Source of the DNA: Arcuatula senhousia
Taxonomy: Eukaryota; Mollusca; Bivalvia; Mytilida; Mytilidae
Length of the DNA: 64,000 nt
NCBI GenBank assembly: GCA_963971305.1
Contig: OZ020305.1
Location: 41,675,717-41,739,716, forward strand
Direction of reading: 5' to 3'
Shown: one piece after another, positions 25,101 through 32,872 of the stretch
Numbering within the stretch: the stretch's first letter is position 1
How the letters are laid out: each line of letters opens with the position of its first letter
The notes under the pieces: model-generated
Database searches by the model: none
Told to the model about the DNA's origin: nothing
The model's input: only the letters and a program-made list of their open reading frames with translations
Translations under genes and position numbers: made by a program

Positions 25101-28100
25101 TTTTGAGCTGATTCTATAGTAGGATTTCTTCTTTAGGTGCCTAATTAAGCTTTTTCCTTCTATATATATATACATATATATAAAAATATTGAAAATTTGC
25201 TATTTTTAGAAAGCTGCTAGAGTTATAAAAGGAACGGTAACCCCTCTTTTTATTTGATTTTTTTTTATCTATACATTAAGGTCTATCAATGTGCCAAAAA
25301 TGAAAAAAAAATATATAGTAGAATTCTAATAGCCAGAGACACCTTAACACAAAATCAGCATATATGTATATGTGTCAAAGTGCTTAAATTAACTTTTAAA
25401 AAATGTAAAATAATATTTGAAATATCTTGTCAACCTTAATATATTGATTTAATAATTTGTCAAATTTGATCAAATGCAAAAAAATAACAGATTTTTTTTC
25501 ATGATTTATGGCTAGAATTATCTCCCTTATCACAATGTAAGATTTCTTCTTAATTAAATTTGAATAAAGCCTGTAAAATATTATCGAGAAATTCAAAATT
25601 TTCATCCATGTAAAACAAGATTTTTTGTAAAAGCTTATTACATGCAATTTCTATCAGGATATAAGTTGAAAGGAAGAAGGAAAAGGAAAGACAAAAACTC
25701 TTACTTTCTGATTGGTTTCAAAATTATTGTACTTGATTGATACTATTGAAATGATTTCGTAAAGAAATTATAATTGTAAGAGCACAAATTTCCCTTTCCA
25801 AATTTTGTCACTTTAATAAGCATATATACTGAATATATTCACAACAAAATTACTTTACATTGCTTAAATTCTGTGTGAACAGGATACATTATTTTTTTTA
25901 CTCAGATTTTCAAAACATGCAGCTGGTCACATAACAAAAATAAAAGAATTTACAGACTATGTATTGCAGTGTTGAGTGGTCACTTATTGAATATTTCCTC
26001 ATAATTGTAAATTTCAATTGGTTTTACGTAAAACAATGTTTTACTCTTAAAAACATATTTACTGTAACTATTGAAAAACATGCATGTACATAAATAAAAT
26101 GATTAAAACCCTTATTATTTTCAGTGAGCTAGTACATTTTCTTAACCATATGGGAGAAGCATTTAAAGAAGCAAAAAAGAAAATTATTTTAGTTATTCCT
26201 CCACCAGTATATGCAAGGTACAATATGAAATTGATTAATTCTCTTTTAAAACAAAATATATGTCAATGTACAAAAGTATATCATTCCTGTGGAACTAATT
26301 TGCATCTTTTGATATTTGACTTAGTTTAAACATATTTATTTATCCTTGATTGGGAAACAAGCTTAATGCTTCTATAAATCCCTCTCCAGCCTGTAGTTTG
26401 CAAGTTTGGCCTTTGACTTTGTAAATGGCCCCCATTGAGCCCACTTTTATCGAACTCTACAAAGGGGTCTTTAACATGCGCAGGGTATTGCTTTCCCCAT
26501 ACACGGGACAACCTTTTTTCATTCCTTCCGAAGGACTAGCATCGTTTTTTGAGACCATCTTAGCAAATGGTGTCAAGAGAGAGTCGGAAAATCTAAACTG
26601 GTTAACCACTTCACCACTGGCTCTCTTAAGTTCTTGTGTAGCTATAAAAGTTGATGGTATTAAGTTAACCAAGATGAAGATGCTATTGAAAGTAAAAAAA
26701 AAACATGGTTTATTTGTGTTTCCTGATCAAAGACTCCCCCCTATTCCTTTGTTTCTGTTTTTTGGTTTTCAAAATTATTGAGGTTTGCCATCAATGATTA
26801 TAATCACAAAAATTACATAGAGTGTAATAAAATGATAAAAATGATAACAAGTTTATAAAAAATATTTAAGCTTCCCTTAATTACCTTTCTGTCCAAAGGA
26901 ATTGAAACACCCTTATATAAAATAAATCAACAAGTTCACTTTCTAGGACGATCTTCAATTTTACCGATAAAATTTATTTTTTTACAATTTTGATAGCGTC
27001 TCGGCGTAGGCCGATAGCGTCTCGGCGCCGAGATGCTATAAGGGCCTGTGGAGAACACTGTTATAACATGATAAAATGTTGGAAGGTGGGTGGTCAGGAA
27101 AATGTTTTTGTAACAGTTTTCTCAGCAACTACCAATCACAGCCTTTTTTTACAACAGCAAATTTTTTTCCGATCGTATAATGTTATGGCGATGTGGTTGA
27201 TGTCGTCTGTAGGCATTTGGTTTCTGTTGGATAACTTGAGTAAATATTAACGGATTGTTATAAAAAATTTTATATTTGGTATGCAGTATAATCATGGAGT
27301 TCCATGAGATGCATTAGATTTCAGGTCTGTTGCTTATCTACTTCCTCAGTTTGCTGATTAAGTTAACTTTTGACATTGGTAAATGGTAGAAAAATTTTGT
27401 AACAGTTCAATCTAAGCAACTGCAGAAAAAAGTTGTAATGATTTTGATTTTTATATTTGTGAAAGTTTTATGATTTTTTTTTCTTGTACTGTTTCTTTAT
27501 TGAAGTGACCAGCAGGGAATGTTTAGTAAAACAGAATTTGAACAACTGGCTCCAAACTTCGATGGGTTTAGCCTGATGACTTATGATTTTTCTAATCCTC
27601 AAAGGTATTACTTGCTTTATTCATACTTTTTTCTTTGAATTTATCATTCAAAGTTGTAACAAAAAATATTTTTTCGCTTTTTTAGAATAAACGCATTTTT
27701 CATATGGGATAATTTTGTATTATTGTGATTGCTGTTATTCATATTCGGGGCATTCTGTAGCATAGGTTATATTTTCTGTTATACTTTGTGATTGCTTATT
27801 TAAACTAAAAATAAAACACCTTACGCATTGTATTTACAGTGTTTTATTTGAAAGATTTTACTTGACAAGTACTAGATCTTATTTTAAAGAGAATTGTGTT
27901 ATAGTCCCAAAATATTATTTTATTTCAGACCAGGACCTAACAGTCCCATATTATGGATGAGACAGTGTGTAGAATCTATTGATCCAAAAGCTACAAATAG
28001 ACAGAAGATATTGTTAGGACTGAATTTTTATGGCAATGAATATCATGCTGGAGGAGGAGGTCCAATTTTAGGCAATCAGTAAGTTTTAGCAAGTAGTAAG

Positions 28101-30840
28101 GAGTGGTTAATTGTTATTTTTATGCCCCTGCAATGACATGTTGTGGAAGATTTAGTTTTACTCATGTCTGTCCATCCAGACACATTTCGCTCAAGCTTAT
28201 CTCAGAAACTGTACATGCGAATGATTTGAAATTCGGCAAGGTAGTTCAGTATGACAAATGGTATGTCCTGAGTGACTTTTAGATCTGTTGGAATTTTATG
28301 TCCTGTTTGGGGCTGGATCAATATGACATTAATGTGAATATTTTTGCAAGCTTTTCTCAGGAACAATATATGAGAATGATTTGAAAGATAGAAAAGATGG
28401 TTCAGTATGATAAACTTTGTGCCCTAAGCAACGGACCTGTTAATATGGTTAAAGTCCATTCCCACTTACAGACAATGGCAAGAACAACTATATTAGTATG
28501 GTAGGTGCACCTAGGAATGCAAAACACAATGTATGCATCAGATGCTGACTGTGACCTTATAATGCAAGGATTACCACTTAAAATTTTTATAAGTTAAAGT
28601 TTATTTCAGCTTACCAACAATACTGTGTAACGATGTGAGCATTATACTCGATAGATTGCCTATGGATGTGTCTGTATTTCAAAAAAAATTACAAATACAT
28701 TAAAACATCTCATGACACTAAAAAATGTACATTTTGTAAATCTCTTTTTGTAGATTTATAGAAATTTTGAAGAAAAATAAACCCAAATTTAATTGGGATT
28801 CAAACATAGCTGAACATATTGGAGAATATAAGTAAGTATTGAGATTGTGAATTTTTTTTATCTAGTAAAATGTACTTAACAACAAATTGAAGTTCCAAGG
28901 GACAGCTAACAGTTATATTTTTTATACCCCCTGCAAACAAAGTTTGGGGGGGTATTATATAGGAATCACCCTATTTGTCTGTCCGTCCGTCTGTCCACAT
29001 ACCTCTTAAGCGCAACTCCTCCTAAACCGCTCAATGGATTTTGATGAATCTTTACATGAAGGAAGTACACCATATGTTTATGTGCATAAAGAATTTTTAT
29101 CGATCTCGAATATCATTCAGGGGAGATAATTGGACATAAACTTTTTAAATATAGTATTCAATGGAAGACCTCGTAAGCGCAACTCCTCCTAAACCTCTTG
29201 CAGATTTTGATGAAACTTCATAAAGAAAAGTACATCATATGTAGATGTGCTTGAAGAATTTTCATTGCTCTTTGATAACATTCAGGGGAGATAATTGGAC
29301 TTAAACTTTTTAAATATAGTATTCAATGGGAGACCTCGTAAGAGCAACTCCTCCATAACTGCATGATGGATTTTGATAAAACTGTACATGAAGAAAGTAC
29401 ATCATATGAAGATGTGCATGAAGAATTTTCTTTGCTCTTTGATATCATTCAGGGGGGGGGGGGGGGGGTAATTGGACTTTAGGTGTTTTTGGCAGTACAG
29501 AGTCCAATATGTAGCGGGGGTATCCTTTTGTAGGCTTGCTCACGGTATTACTTGTTTATACCAGTGCTTGAAAAGTGGGGTTTGCATAGTAAACAAGGTT
29601 TTTGTGGGTTGTTTATTCATTTATTACTCATTAAGTTGCCAATCTCTTATCCACATCTCTTTCGTAACAATTTTACAAATTTTCATGAAACTTTCATGCA
29701 ATCTTTGTGACATAATGTAGATGTAAGTTCTTCTCTTATTTTAGAATTAAATCAATAGATTTTCAAGGTGCTGAGGACAATTTTTAGTGAGCTTCAATTC
29801 AAAGGTTTTGTTAAGACTTTTATGAAAGTAAAGCTTTCTCAAAGAAATGTTGAATTTATCTTTATACAATATTTTTATATTCCTTATAAAAAAACAAATA
29901 TTAGTGTACAGTATTATTTTGATTTAATTGAATATGGTTTTGTTTTTTGTGAGTCCATCTGACAGTGTGTTCAAACCTTACAATTTAGGTATAATCCACA
30001 GGGAAGGGGGCTTTACTGCAATCATCTTATCTGTCTGCATTGGTCTAGTTTGAATAGTCTAGTGGGGATATTCTTCCGTATATGACTCTTTTCAGTGTGA
30101 GATGACCAGGTTGGGATGCCAGCACGTGCAGCCATCTCCCACTGGTCAGTTAACCAATAATAACTACTGGTATTGATATTGATCGATGATGTCGACCAAT
30201 GACATGCAATGTTATTCAAAACTTTTGGTTTTTAAAATGAAGCCACCTCAGGTTTCAGAATATAAGAATTTATTTTTTATGGGAGAAATAGGTACTTACA
30301 CTCATTCTTGGAATACCGGCAATGATCTTTCACTCGTGATATAATTTTTGGGGTGTTTTTGCTTGCTCCACTTGCAAAAAGACTGAAAAATTCTATCACT
30401 TGTGAAAGATCAGTCGGTCTTTTCCAAGAACTTATGTAAGAACCTATAAATCTTTAGCATGACCTAGTACAAACCCTTCTCTATATCCAAAAATGAAACC
30501 CCATTTACCAAGTTCTAGACTGCTTTCCATAAATGTCTCACAGACCTGTCTTATAATGATTGCTTGATTATTTGATAGACTAGTATCACAATCTGCATCA
30601 GATAGAATTTAATAAGAAATAAAAAATACATGTATAATACATTGTCCTGATATGTGATAATATATGATTAATGTTTGGATTATCTTTTTAAATTTCAGGC
30701 AAGGTCAGCAAGCAAAAGTAATATTTTATCCAACTTTGAAATCCATTCAGATGAGATTAGATTTAGCAAAAGAATTAGGAACAGGAATATCAATATGGGA
30801 GATTGGACAAGGACTGGACTATTTTTATGATCTTTTATGA
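1052..30840 (+). CDS. CHID1: Chitinase domain-containing protein 1 (SI-CLP), 3' ten exons, N-terminus off the window
   Basis: Exons: 1052-1195, 2001-2133, 10515-10553, 11771-11877, 24505-24566, 26125-26217, 27506-27604, 27929-28078, 28754-28831, 30699-30840. All phases agree and the sum is 1047 nt (348 codons plus TGA). The protein follows vertebrate CHID1 end to end: [79 protein letters not shown]. The family is a secreted or lysosomal GH18-fold protein. In mammals it binds stabilin-1 and saccharides. The GH18 catalytic signature DxxDxDxE reads DGLTVEIW here, so the acid Glu is Trp and the second Asp is Thr; chitinase activity is unlikely, as in vertebrate CHID1. Vertebrate CHID1 is about 390 aa, so roughly 40-50 residues with the signal peptide lie upstream. 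Confidence 0.93.
1196..2000. other. CHID1 intron, no gene
   Basis: AT-rich intron. I see no repeat family, RNA gene or credible reading frame. Confidence 0.6.
2001..2133 (+). CDS. CHID1: CHID1 exon ii
   Basis: Acceptor gatag and donor gtcagt; it begins in phase 0 and ends in phase 1. It encodes [29 protein letters not shown] and GGHDIDS, continuing directly from the YVTP of exon i. Confidence 0.92.
2134..3037. other. CHID1 intron, plain stretch before transposon
   Basis: AT-rich intron up to the TTAA target duplication at 3034-3037. No feature recognised. Confidence 0.6.
4261..4560 (+). repeat. Family J hairpin head with three 62-bp core units
   Basis: 4261-4284 is a perfect 11-bp-stem hairpin (TGCCTGACCCC / GGGGTCAGGCA). 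It is followed by a pyrimidine CCTTCCGTGC tract and three degenerate 62-bp units beginning near 4305, 4367 and 4428 and ending TTTCCTGTGTAT or a near match. The layout is the same as families A-F elsewhere, in the same orientation; no 3' end was identified. Confidence 0.55.
7992..8760 (+). mobile_element. 5'-truncated Penelope-like retroelement fragment inserted in the LINE endonuclease
   Basis: It lies antisense to the LINE exactly between its LGLGE and EVRWN codons, with TTC (3 bp) on both sides (7989-7991 and 8761-8763) as a possible target duplication. It contains the C-terminal half of an RT plus about 280 nt of 3' UTR, including GGCGCCATAAAACCTGG and CCTGTACCAAGTCAGG. I recognise these as common in mussel retroelement 3' tails. 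Confidence 0.75.
8001..8478 (+). pseudogene. Reverse transcriptase fragment, Penelope-like
   Basis: Opens at the RT active-site motif [10 protein letters not shown] (YxDD) and continues with [53 protein letters not shown] and LIRSLKKFF, ending at TAG 8476-8478. The order YIDD, then LDLHLEF, then TKIYDKR is that of Penelope-like RTs. No endonuclease domain follows. All fingers and most palm motifs are missing through 5' truncation, so it cannot be active. A DIRS-like origin is the alternative. Confidence 0.7.
8911..9550 (-). other. 5' UTR of the LINE
   Basis: GC-richer than the flanks, with no frame. On the minus strand it carries a direct duplication of about 55 bp: the string AACTCTGATATAAAACC occurs near 9080-9100 and again near 9140-9160. 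It may hold the internal promoter, but no motif can be named. Confidence 0.5.
10190..10480 (+). mobile_element. Degraded family C repeat just upstream of the CHID1 microexon
   Basis: The head TTATGAAGCCTGCAAC...GCGACATAAAGG and the single core unit (CACAAAAATTTCC...CCTCTTGATATTTGGTATG...CTACTTCCTGTTT) match the intact C element at 15686. The distal arm AGGCGACATA is at 10442-10451. Its 3' end falls about 35 nt before the exon at 10515. Confidence 0.7.
10515..10553 (+). CDS. CHID1: CHID1 exon iii, 39-nt microexon
   Basis: Acceptor tttgtag and donor gtttgt. The 2+36+1 nt pattern fills exactly the phase gap between exons ii and iv. It reads (G)[12 protein letters not shown](V), matching the GWM...VPR stretch of vertebrate CHID1. 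No ORF call would find it. It sits about 35 nt after the degraded 3' end of a repeat (10190-10480) and far from both neighbouring exons. Confidence 0.82.
10612..11460 (+). mobile_element. Family F repeat, 5' part, split by a MITE
   Basis: The head TATGCCACCCTCAAGC / GCTTGGGGGATATA is the F-type hairpin seen at 28922. After the MITE it resumes with CCCTTGTCTGTCGGTCGG and the F core (CCTCATAGATTTTGATGAAACTTGG). No distal arm is seen; the copy fades into intron. Confidence 0.7.
10652..11356. mobile_element. 705-bp MITE with 8-bp target duplication and repeated subterminal motif
   Basis: ATCAGAAT flanks both sides (10644-10651 and 11357-11364). The TIRs are GGTGCATTTCATTTGAGCGA on the left and its reverse complement (one difference) on the right. 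The heptamer-like motif TTGAGCGAA recurs four times at the left end and about three times inverted at the right, with imperfect spacing. An 8-bp duplication fits hAT, P or Merlin; the terminal bases do not settle which. Confidence 0.8.
11771..11877 (+). CDS. CHID1: CHID1 exon iv
   Basis: Acceptor caatag and donor gtaaat. It completes a split Val codon, then encodes [20 protein letters not shown] to MLKFTK, and ends in phase 0. This is the segment just before the degenerate GH18 active-site strand. Confidence 0.92.
11878..12947. other. CHID1 intron, no gene
   Basis: AT-rich intron between exon iv and the first family-A head. No recognised feature. Confidence 0.55.
15669..16336. repeat. 17-bp inverted repeat flanking the C element
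   Basis: 15669-15685 (TAAATCATAGTGCTTTA) and 16320-16336 are exact reverse complements. The C element 15686-16308 lies between them, so C appears to have landed in the loop of a pre-existing palindrome. Confidence 0.7.
15686..16308 (+). mobile_element. Family C element, complete
   Basis: The 5' hairpin is ATGTCGCCTGCAAC...GTTGCAGAAGCGACAT, followed by the CGTCGTCTTGCGTCGTCG tract. Three core units of about 170 bp each start near TTTTCGTCGCAGTTTTCCAG. The distal arm GCAGGCGACAT is at 16271-16281, the 3' hairpin GCCTTCCGGGGAAGGC at 16284-16299, and the end is CTAG at 16305-16308 before T. A hairpin followed by CTAG-T is the canonical Helitron 3' end. Confidence 0.8.
16420..16965 (+). mobile_element. 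Family B element, complete
   Basis: The head ATGCCCCCGCGACGACATG...GGGGGGCAT starts at 16421 after seven Ts. The (CCGT)n tract, core units ending CTACTTCCTGTTTGGGGCTGG, distal arm GCGGGGGCAT at 16933-16942 and hairpin GTGTCCCATGGACAC at 16945-16959 follow. Short open frames across the core are by-products of the repeat. Confidence 0.82.
18725..19264 (+). mobile_element. Family B element, complete
   Basis: It starts at ATGCCCCCGCGACGACATG (18726), just after a family A tail. Distal arm GCGGGGGCAT is at 19230-19239 and hairpin TGTGTCCCATGGACACA at 19241-19257. It has the same three-unit structure as the copy at 16420. Confidence 0.82.
19918..20770 (+). mobile_element. Family H repeat head and core
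   Basis: After a T-run the head reads ACGTGCGTTGCCGAAGGCGA, with the small hairpin TTGCCGAAGGCGAA, followed by a CCGTCCGTCCGT tract. Three core units of about 163 bp each contain GGGGCCAAAAAAG-GACTTTTTAATTTTT. No distal arm was found, so the 3' end is missing or was removed by the B heads that follow. Confidence 0.55.
20778..22600 (+). mobile_element. Family B double-headed copy: 734-bp tandem duplication of head plus core
   Basis: Heads lie at 20779 and 21513, exactly 734 bp apart, each followed by the same (GTACGTCC)n tract and about four near-identical ~168-bp core units. Three further units run to 22575. Neither head has its own tail. Frames at 20711-21025, 21356-21757 and 22422-22790 only reflect the repeat units. 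Confidence 0.75.
22630..23213 (+). mobile_element. Family B element, complete
   Basis: The head is at 22631 after ten Ts. The tract (CCGTACGT)n, three core units, distal arm GCGGGGGCAT at 23179-23188 and hairpin TGTGTCCCATGGACACA at 23190-23206 follow. Confidence 0.82.
23225..23390 (+). repeat. Fragment resembling the family E 3' region
   Basis: Contains AAGTCCACCATAGGCTGCA and ACTATCCATATTGGGCCTAG, the strings that precede the E distal arm elsewhere. The arm itself is unrecognisable. Confidence 0.5.
24068..24364 (+). mobile_element. Family E 3' fragment
   Basis: Ends with AGTCCACCATGGGCTGCATG, CTATCCATATTGGGCCT, arm TTGCAGTCATAT (24329-24340) and hairpin GTTGCGCTCGGCGAAGC (24344-24360). 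This is the E tail with several changes, directly after a family A tail. Confidence 0.65.
24505..24566 (+). CDS. CHID1: CHID1 exon v, degenerate GH18 active-site strand
   Basis: Acceptor tttctag; the donor at 24567 reads gtataa, a weak but GT donor. It encodes [20 protein letters not shown]. The strand that carries DxxDxDxE in active chitinases reads DGLTVEIW, so the catalytic Glu is absent. The 12.6-kb intron before it is almost all transposons. Confidence 0.9.
24567..26124. other. CHID1 intron, no gene
   Basis: Very AT-rich intron, with TATATATATACATATATATA near 25165. No repeat family or RNA gene recognised. Confidence 0.55.
26125..26217 (+). CDS. CHID1: CHID1 exon vi
   Basis: Acceptor ttttcag and donor gtacaa; 1+90+2 nt. 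It encodes [20 protein letters not shown] then [10 protein letters not shown], the helix and strand matching HMLTHLAEALHQA / LLVIPPA of the vertebrate protein. Confidence 0.92.
26330..26690 (-). repeat. Minus-strand interspersed repeat relic
   Basis: Read on the minus strand it contains CCCGTGTATGGGGAAAGCAA, CCTGCGCATGTTAAAGACCC and CAGGCTGGAGAGGGATTTAT. I recognise this type of sequence from bivalve SINE-like repeats. It is one of the few repeats here on the minus strand. Confidence 0.45.
27000..27300 (+). mobile_element. Hairpin head (family I) followed by a family E fragment
   Basis: 27014-27039 is a 26-bp near-perfect palindrome (ATAGCGTCTCGGCGCCGAGA...). From about 27170 the sequence follows the E head region (GATCGTATAATGTTATGGCGATG, CATTTGGTTTCTGT, GATAACTTGAGTAAATATT). 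Both are degraded and have no tail. Confidence 0.5.
27506..27604 (+). CDS. CHID1: CHID1 exon vii
   Basis: Acceptor attgaag and donor gtatta; 1+96+2 nt. It encodes [18 protein letters not shown] then [14 protein letters not shown], the most conserved strand of the CHID1 family. Confidence 0.92.
27929..28078 (+). CDS. CHID1: CHID1 exon viii
   Basis: Acceptor atttcag and donor gtaagt; 1+147+2 nt. It encodes [35 protein letters not shown] and a Gly-rich GGGGPILGN loop. Confidence 0.93.
28118..28700 (+). mobile_element. Degraded chimera: family B head and core joined to family G core
   Basis: It begins TTTTTATGCCCCTGCAATGA, then two B core units to about 28436. It then passes directly into G core strings (GTTAAAGTCCATTCC, GGTAGGTGCACCTAG, CGATAGATTGCC). 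No B distal arm lies between the two parts. Confidence 0.6.
28754..28831 (+). CDS. CHID1: CHID1 exon ix
   Basis: Acceptor ttttgtag and donor gtaagt; 1+75+2 nt. It encodes [20 protein letters not shown] then HIGEYK, matching the WDSQASEHFFEYK segment of vertebrates. Confidence 0.92.
28922..29553 (+). mobile_element. Family F element, complete, with a 17-G run
   Basis: The head hairpin TATACCCCCTGC...GTTTGGGGGGGTAT starts at 28923 and CTGTCCGTCCGTCTGTCC follows. Three core units of about 160 bp contain GTAAGCGCAACTCCTCCTAA and CAGGGGAGATAATTGGAC. The distal arm GCGGGGGTAT is at 29514-29523, with a weak terminal hairpin after it. In the last unit the CAGGGGAGA string has become 17 Gs (29452-29468). 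Confidence 0.75.
29554..30698. other. CHID1 intron, no gene
   Basis: AT-rich last intron of CHID1. No repeat family assigned; short frames here have no recognisable content. Confidence 0.55.
30699..30840 (+). CDS. CHID1: CHID1 exon x, C-terminus and stop
   Basis: Acceptor aatttcag. It encodes [38 protein letters not shown] and LDYFYDLL, then TGA at 30838-30840, the same C-terminus as vertebrate CHID1. A family-D repeat begins 36 nt after the stop, so the 3' UTR is either very short or runs into the repeat. No AATAAA lies between the stop and the repeat. Confidence 0.94.
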
Positions 30841-30876
30841 AAAATGAAATATATATTTTTTATAATGGAGATTTAT

Positions 30877-31907
30877 TAGTCCCCTACCGGCGAAAGCCGA
30901 AGGGGACTATAGGTTTACGCTCTGTCTGTCTGTCTGTCCGTCTGTCTGTCACGCCTCAGTTTTCCGCACTTTTTTTCTAAGCGCTTATAGATACTGAACT
31001 GATTTTTGGTATGTGAGTTTACCTTGATGAGTTACAGATCAAGTTTGAGTTTCGTGCCGGTCCACAATTTTTTATGGGAGTTATGGCCCTTTGAACTTTG
31101 AAAATTCACTCAAATACCAGTTTTCCGCACTTTTTTTCTAAACAATTATAGATAATGAACTGATTTTTGGTATGTGAGTTAACCTTGATAAGTTACAGAT
31201 CAAGTTTGAGTTTCGTGCTGGTCCACAATTTTTTATGGGAGTTATGGCCCTTTGAACTTTGAAAATTCACTAAAAGTTCAGTTTTCTGCACTTTTTTTTC
31301 TAAACGCTTATAGATAATGAACTGATTTTTGGTATGTGAGTTTACCTTGATAAGTTACAGATCAAGTTTAAGTTTCCTGCCGGTCCACAATTTTTTATGG
31401 GAGTTGTGGCCCTTTGAACTTTGAAAGTTCACTAAAATTTCAGTTTTCCGCATTTTTTTTCTAAACGCTTATAGATAATGAACTGATTTTTGGTATGTGA
31501 GTTGACCTTGATGAGTTACAGATCAAGTTTGAGTTTTGTGCCGGTCCACAATTTTTTATGGTAGTTATGGCCCTTTTAACTTTGAAAATTCACTAAAATA
31601 CCAGTTTTCTCACTTTTTTTCTAAACGCTTATAGATGATGAACTGATTTTTGGTATGTTAGTTTACCTTGATAAGTTACAGATCAAGTTTGAGTTTTGTG
31701 CTGGTCCACAATTTTTTATGGGAGTTATGGCCCTTTGAAGTTTGAAAATCTATTGCAATTTTCTTTTCTAAACTTTTTTTATTGTTCCTTGTAGATAATA
31801 AACTGATCAAGTTTAGGTATTCATTTGTTTGACAAATTGTTTCCAGTGACTGAAATATGAGGCCGGTAGGGGACTAAGTATTGTTTTGCAATACTCTCAG
31901 AATGCTT
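30877..31907 (+). mobile_element. Family D element, complete, 36 nt after the CHID1 stop
   Basis: The head AGTCCCCTACCGGCGAAAGCCGAAGGGGACT begins at 30878 and a CTGTCTGTCTGTCCGTCTG tract follows. Five core units of about 160 bp begin CAGTTTTCCGCAC or a near match and contain TTGGTATGTGAGTT and TATGGGAGTTATGGCCC. The distal arm GCCGGTAGGGGACT is at 31862-31875 and the 3' hairpin AGTATTG...CAATACT at 31877-31895. Confidence 0.8.
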
Positions 31908-32532
31908 GTTTTATTTAGAATTTCATTATTTTTCAAACAACATCCTTAAAGCTGTGGATTTTACTGTAAAACTTAAAATAAGCATGGGCGACAGATGAAT
32001 TCATCTAATCAACATGTTATTAATTGCAAATGATCTTTGTAACACTGCCCAAGGGAATTCACATGAAGATTTTCATGACTTTTCTATTGACAATTTAATT
32101 CTTTGGTAACCAGTAGATTTTAGGCATAAATCAGGAGGCGGGAGATAGAGTCTTGAAACTGGGAGTCTCCCGGTGAAAACAGGAGAGTTAACATGTCTGA
32201 GTGTGTCAATACATATATTGTAAATTTGACAAAGCTGGATATTCATTTTTCACTAATTTGAAAGAATAAATTGAAAACCTGCAATAGCTGAGTCAGATAG
32301 AAGGTTAGCCCTCAGTACACAACAAAGTACAGAAAAAGAAATGAAATCCAGCAATTCATATGAAACCCAGGTTTTTACCTGCAATGATGAGCAAGAAACC
32401 AAGGTTGAATATCGTATTGCCTGCTAAGTGGACTAAATCATAGTATCGCTTTATTACAGTTAATGTTAATACTCAGTTAAAATTTAATAATCACATCCGC
32501 ATCCCTGCAACTATATAAGTCATATATGTACT
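31908..32532. other. Intergenic, no gene
   Basis: AT-rich sequence between the D element and a minus-strand repeat. A GGAGGCGGGAGATAGAGTC stretch near 32135 is GC-richer but shows no structure. Confidence 0.5.
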
Positions 32533-32872
32533 AGGTGGATGAAACTTTTCTATTCATATAGAAAATAATGAGATGTGGAATAAGTGTACGTGACACAGCC
32601 CACAATCAAGAGGCAATATTCAGCAAAACCACAATGGACAACTGCCAGCAGCCTTCAACGAGGCCAATAAGAGCTGCTCTTGGTTCTGTAATTGGCCCAT
32701 GGTCTAAATAAAATGCATATAATTCAAATCCAGTCCTGAAATAGTCACAGATAGACTCCCTTCTTAAACAAGTAACAGAAAACATCAAAAAGAAAAGTGC
32801 AAATGCAAGCTTTGTCAAAGATTCCTGGCTTAGGACAGGCACATATAATATGTGGCGGGGTTAAACTTGGAT
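32533..32872 (-). repeat. Degraded minus-strand mussel repeat
   Basis: On the minus strand it runs from TTTAACCCCGCCACAT, through CCTGTCCTAAGCCAGG and GTTGAAGGCTGC, to TTCCACATCTCATT. This order matches an abundant mussel interspersed repeat known to me by sequence, not by name. The 78-codon frame at 32606-32842 is part of it and not a gene. Confidence 0.55.

Noticed and set aside
32606..32842. Minus-strand 78-codon frame with a hydrophobic start
   Set aside because: It lies wholly in a degraded interspersed repeat seen elsewhere in mussels.
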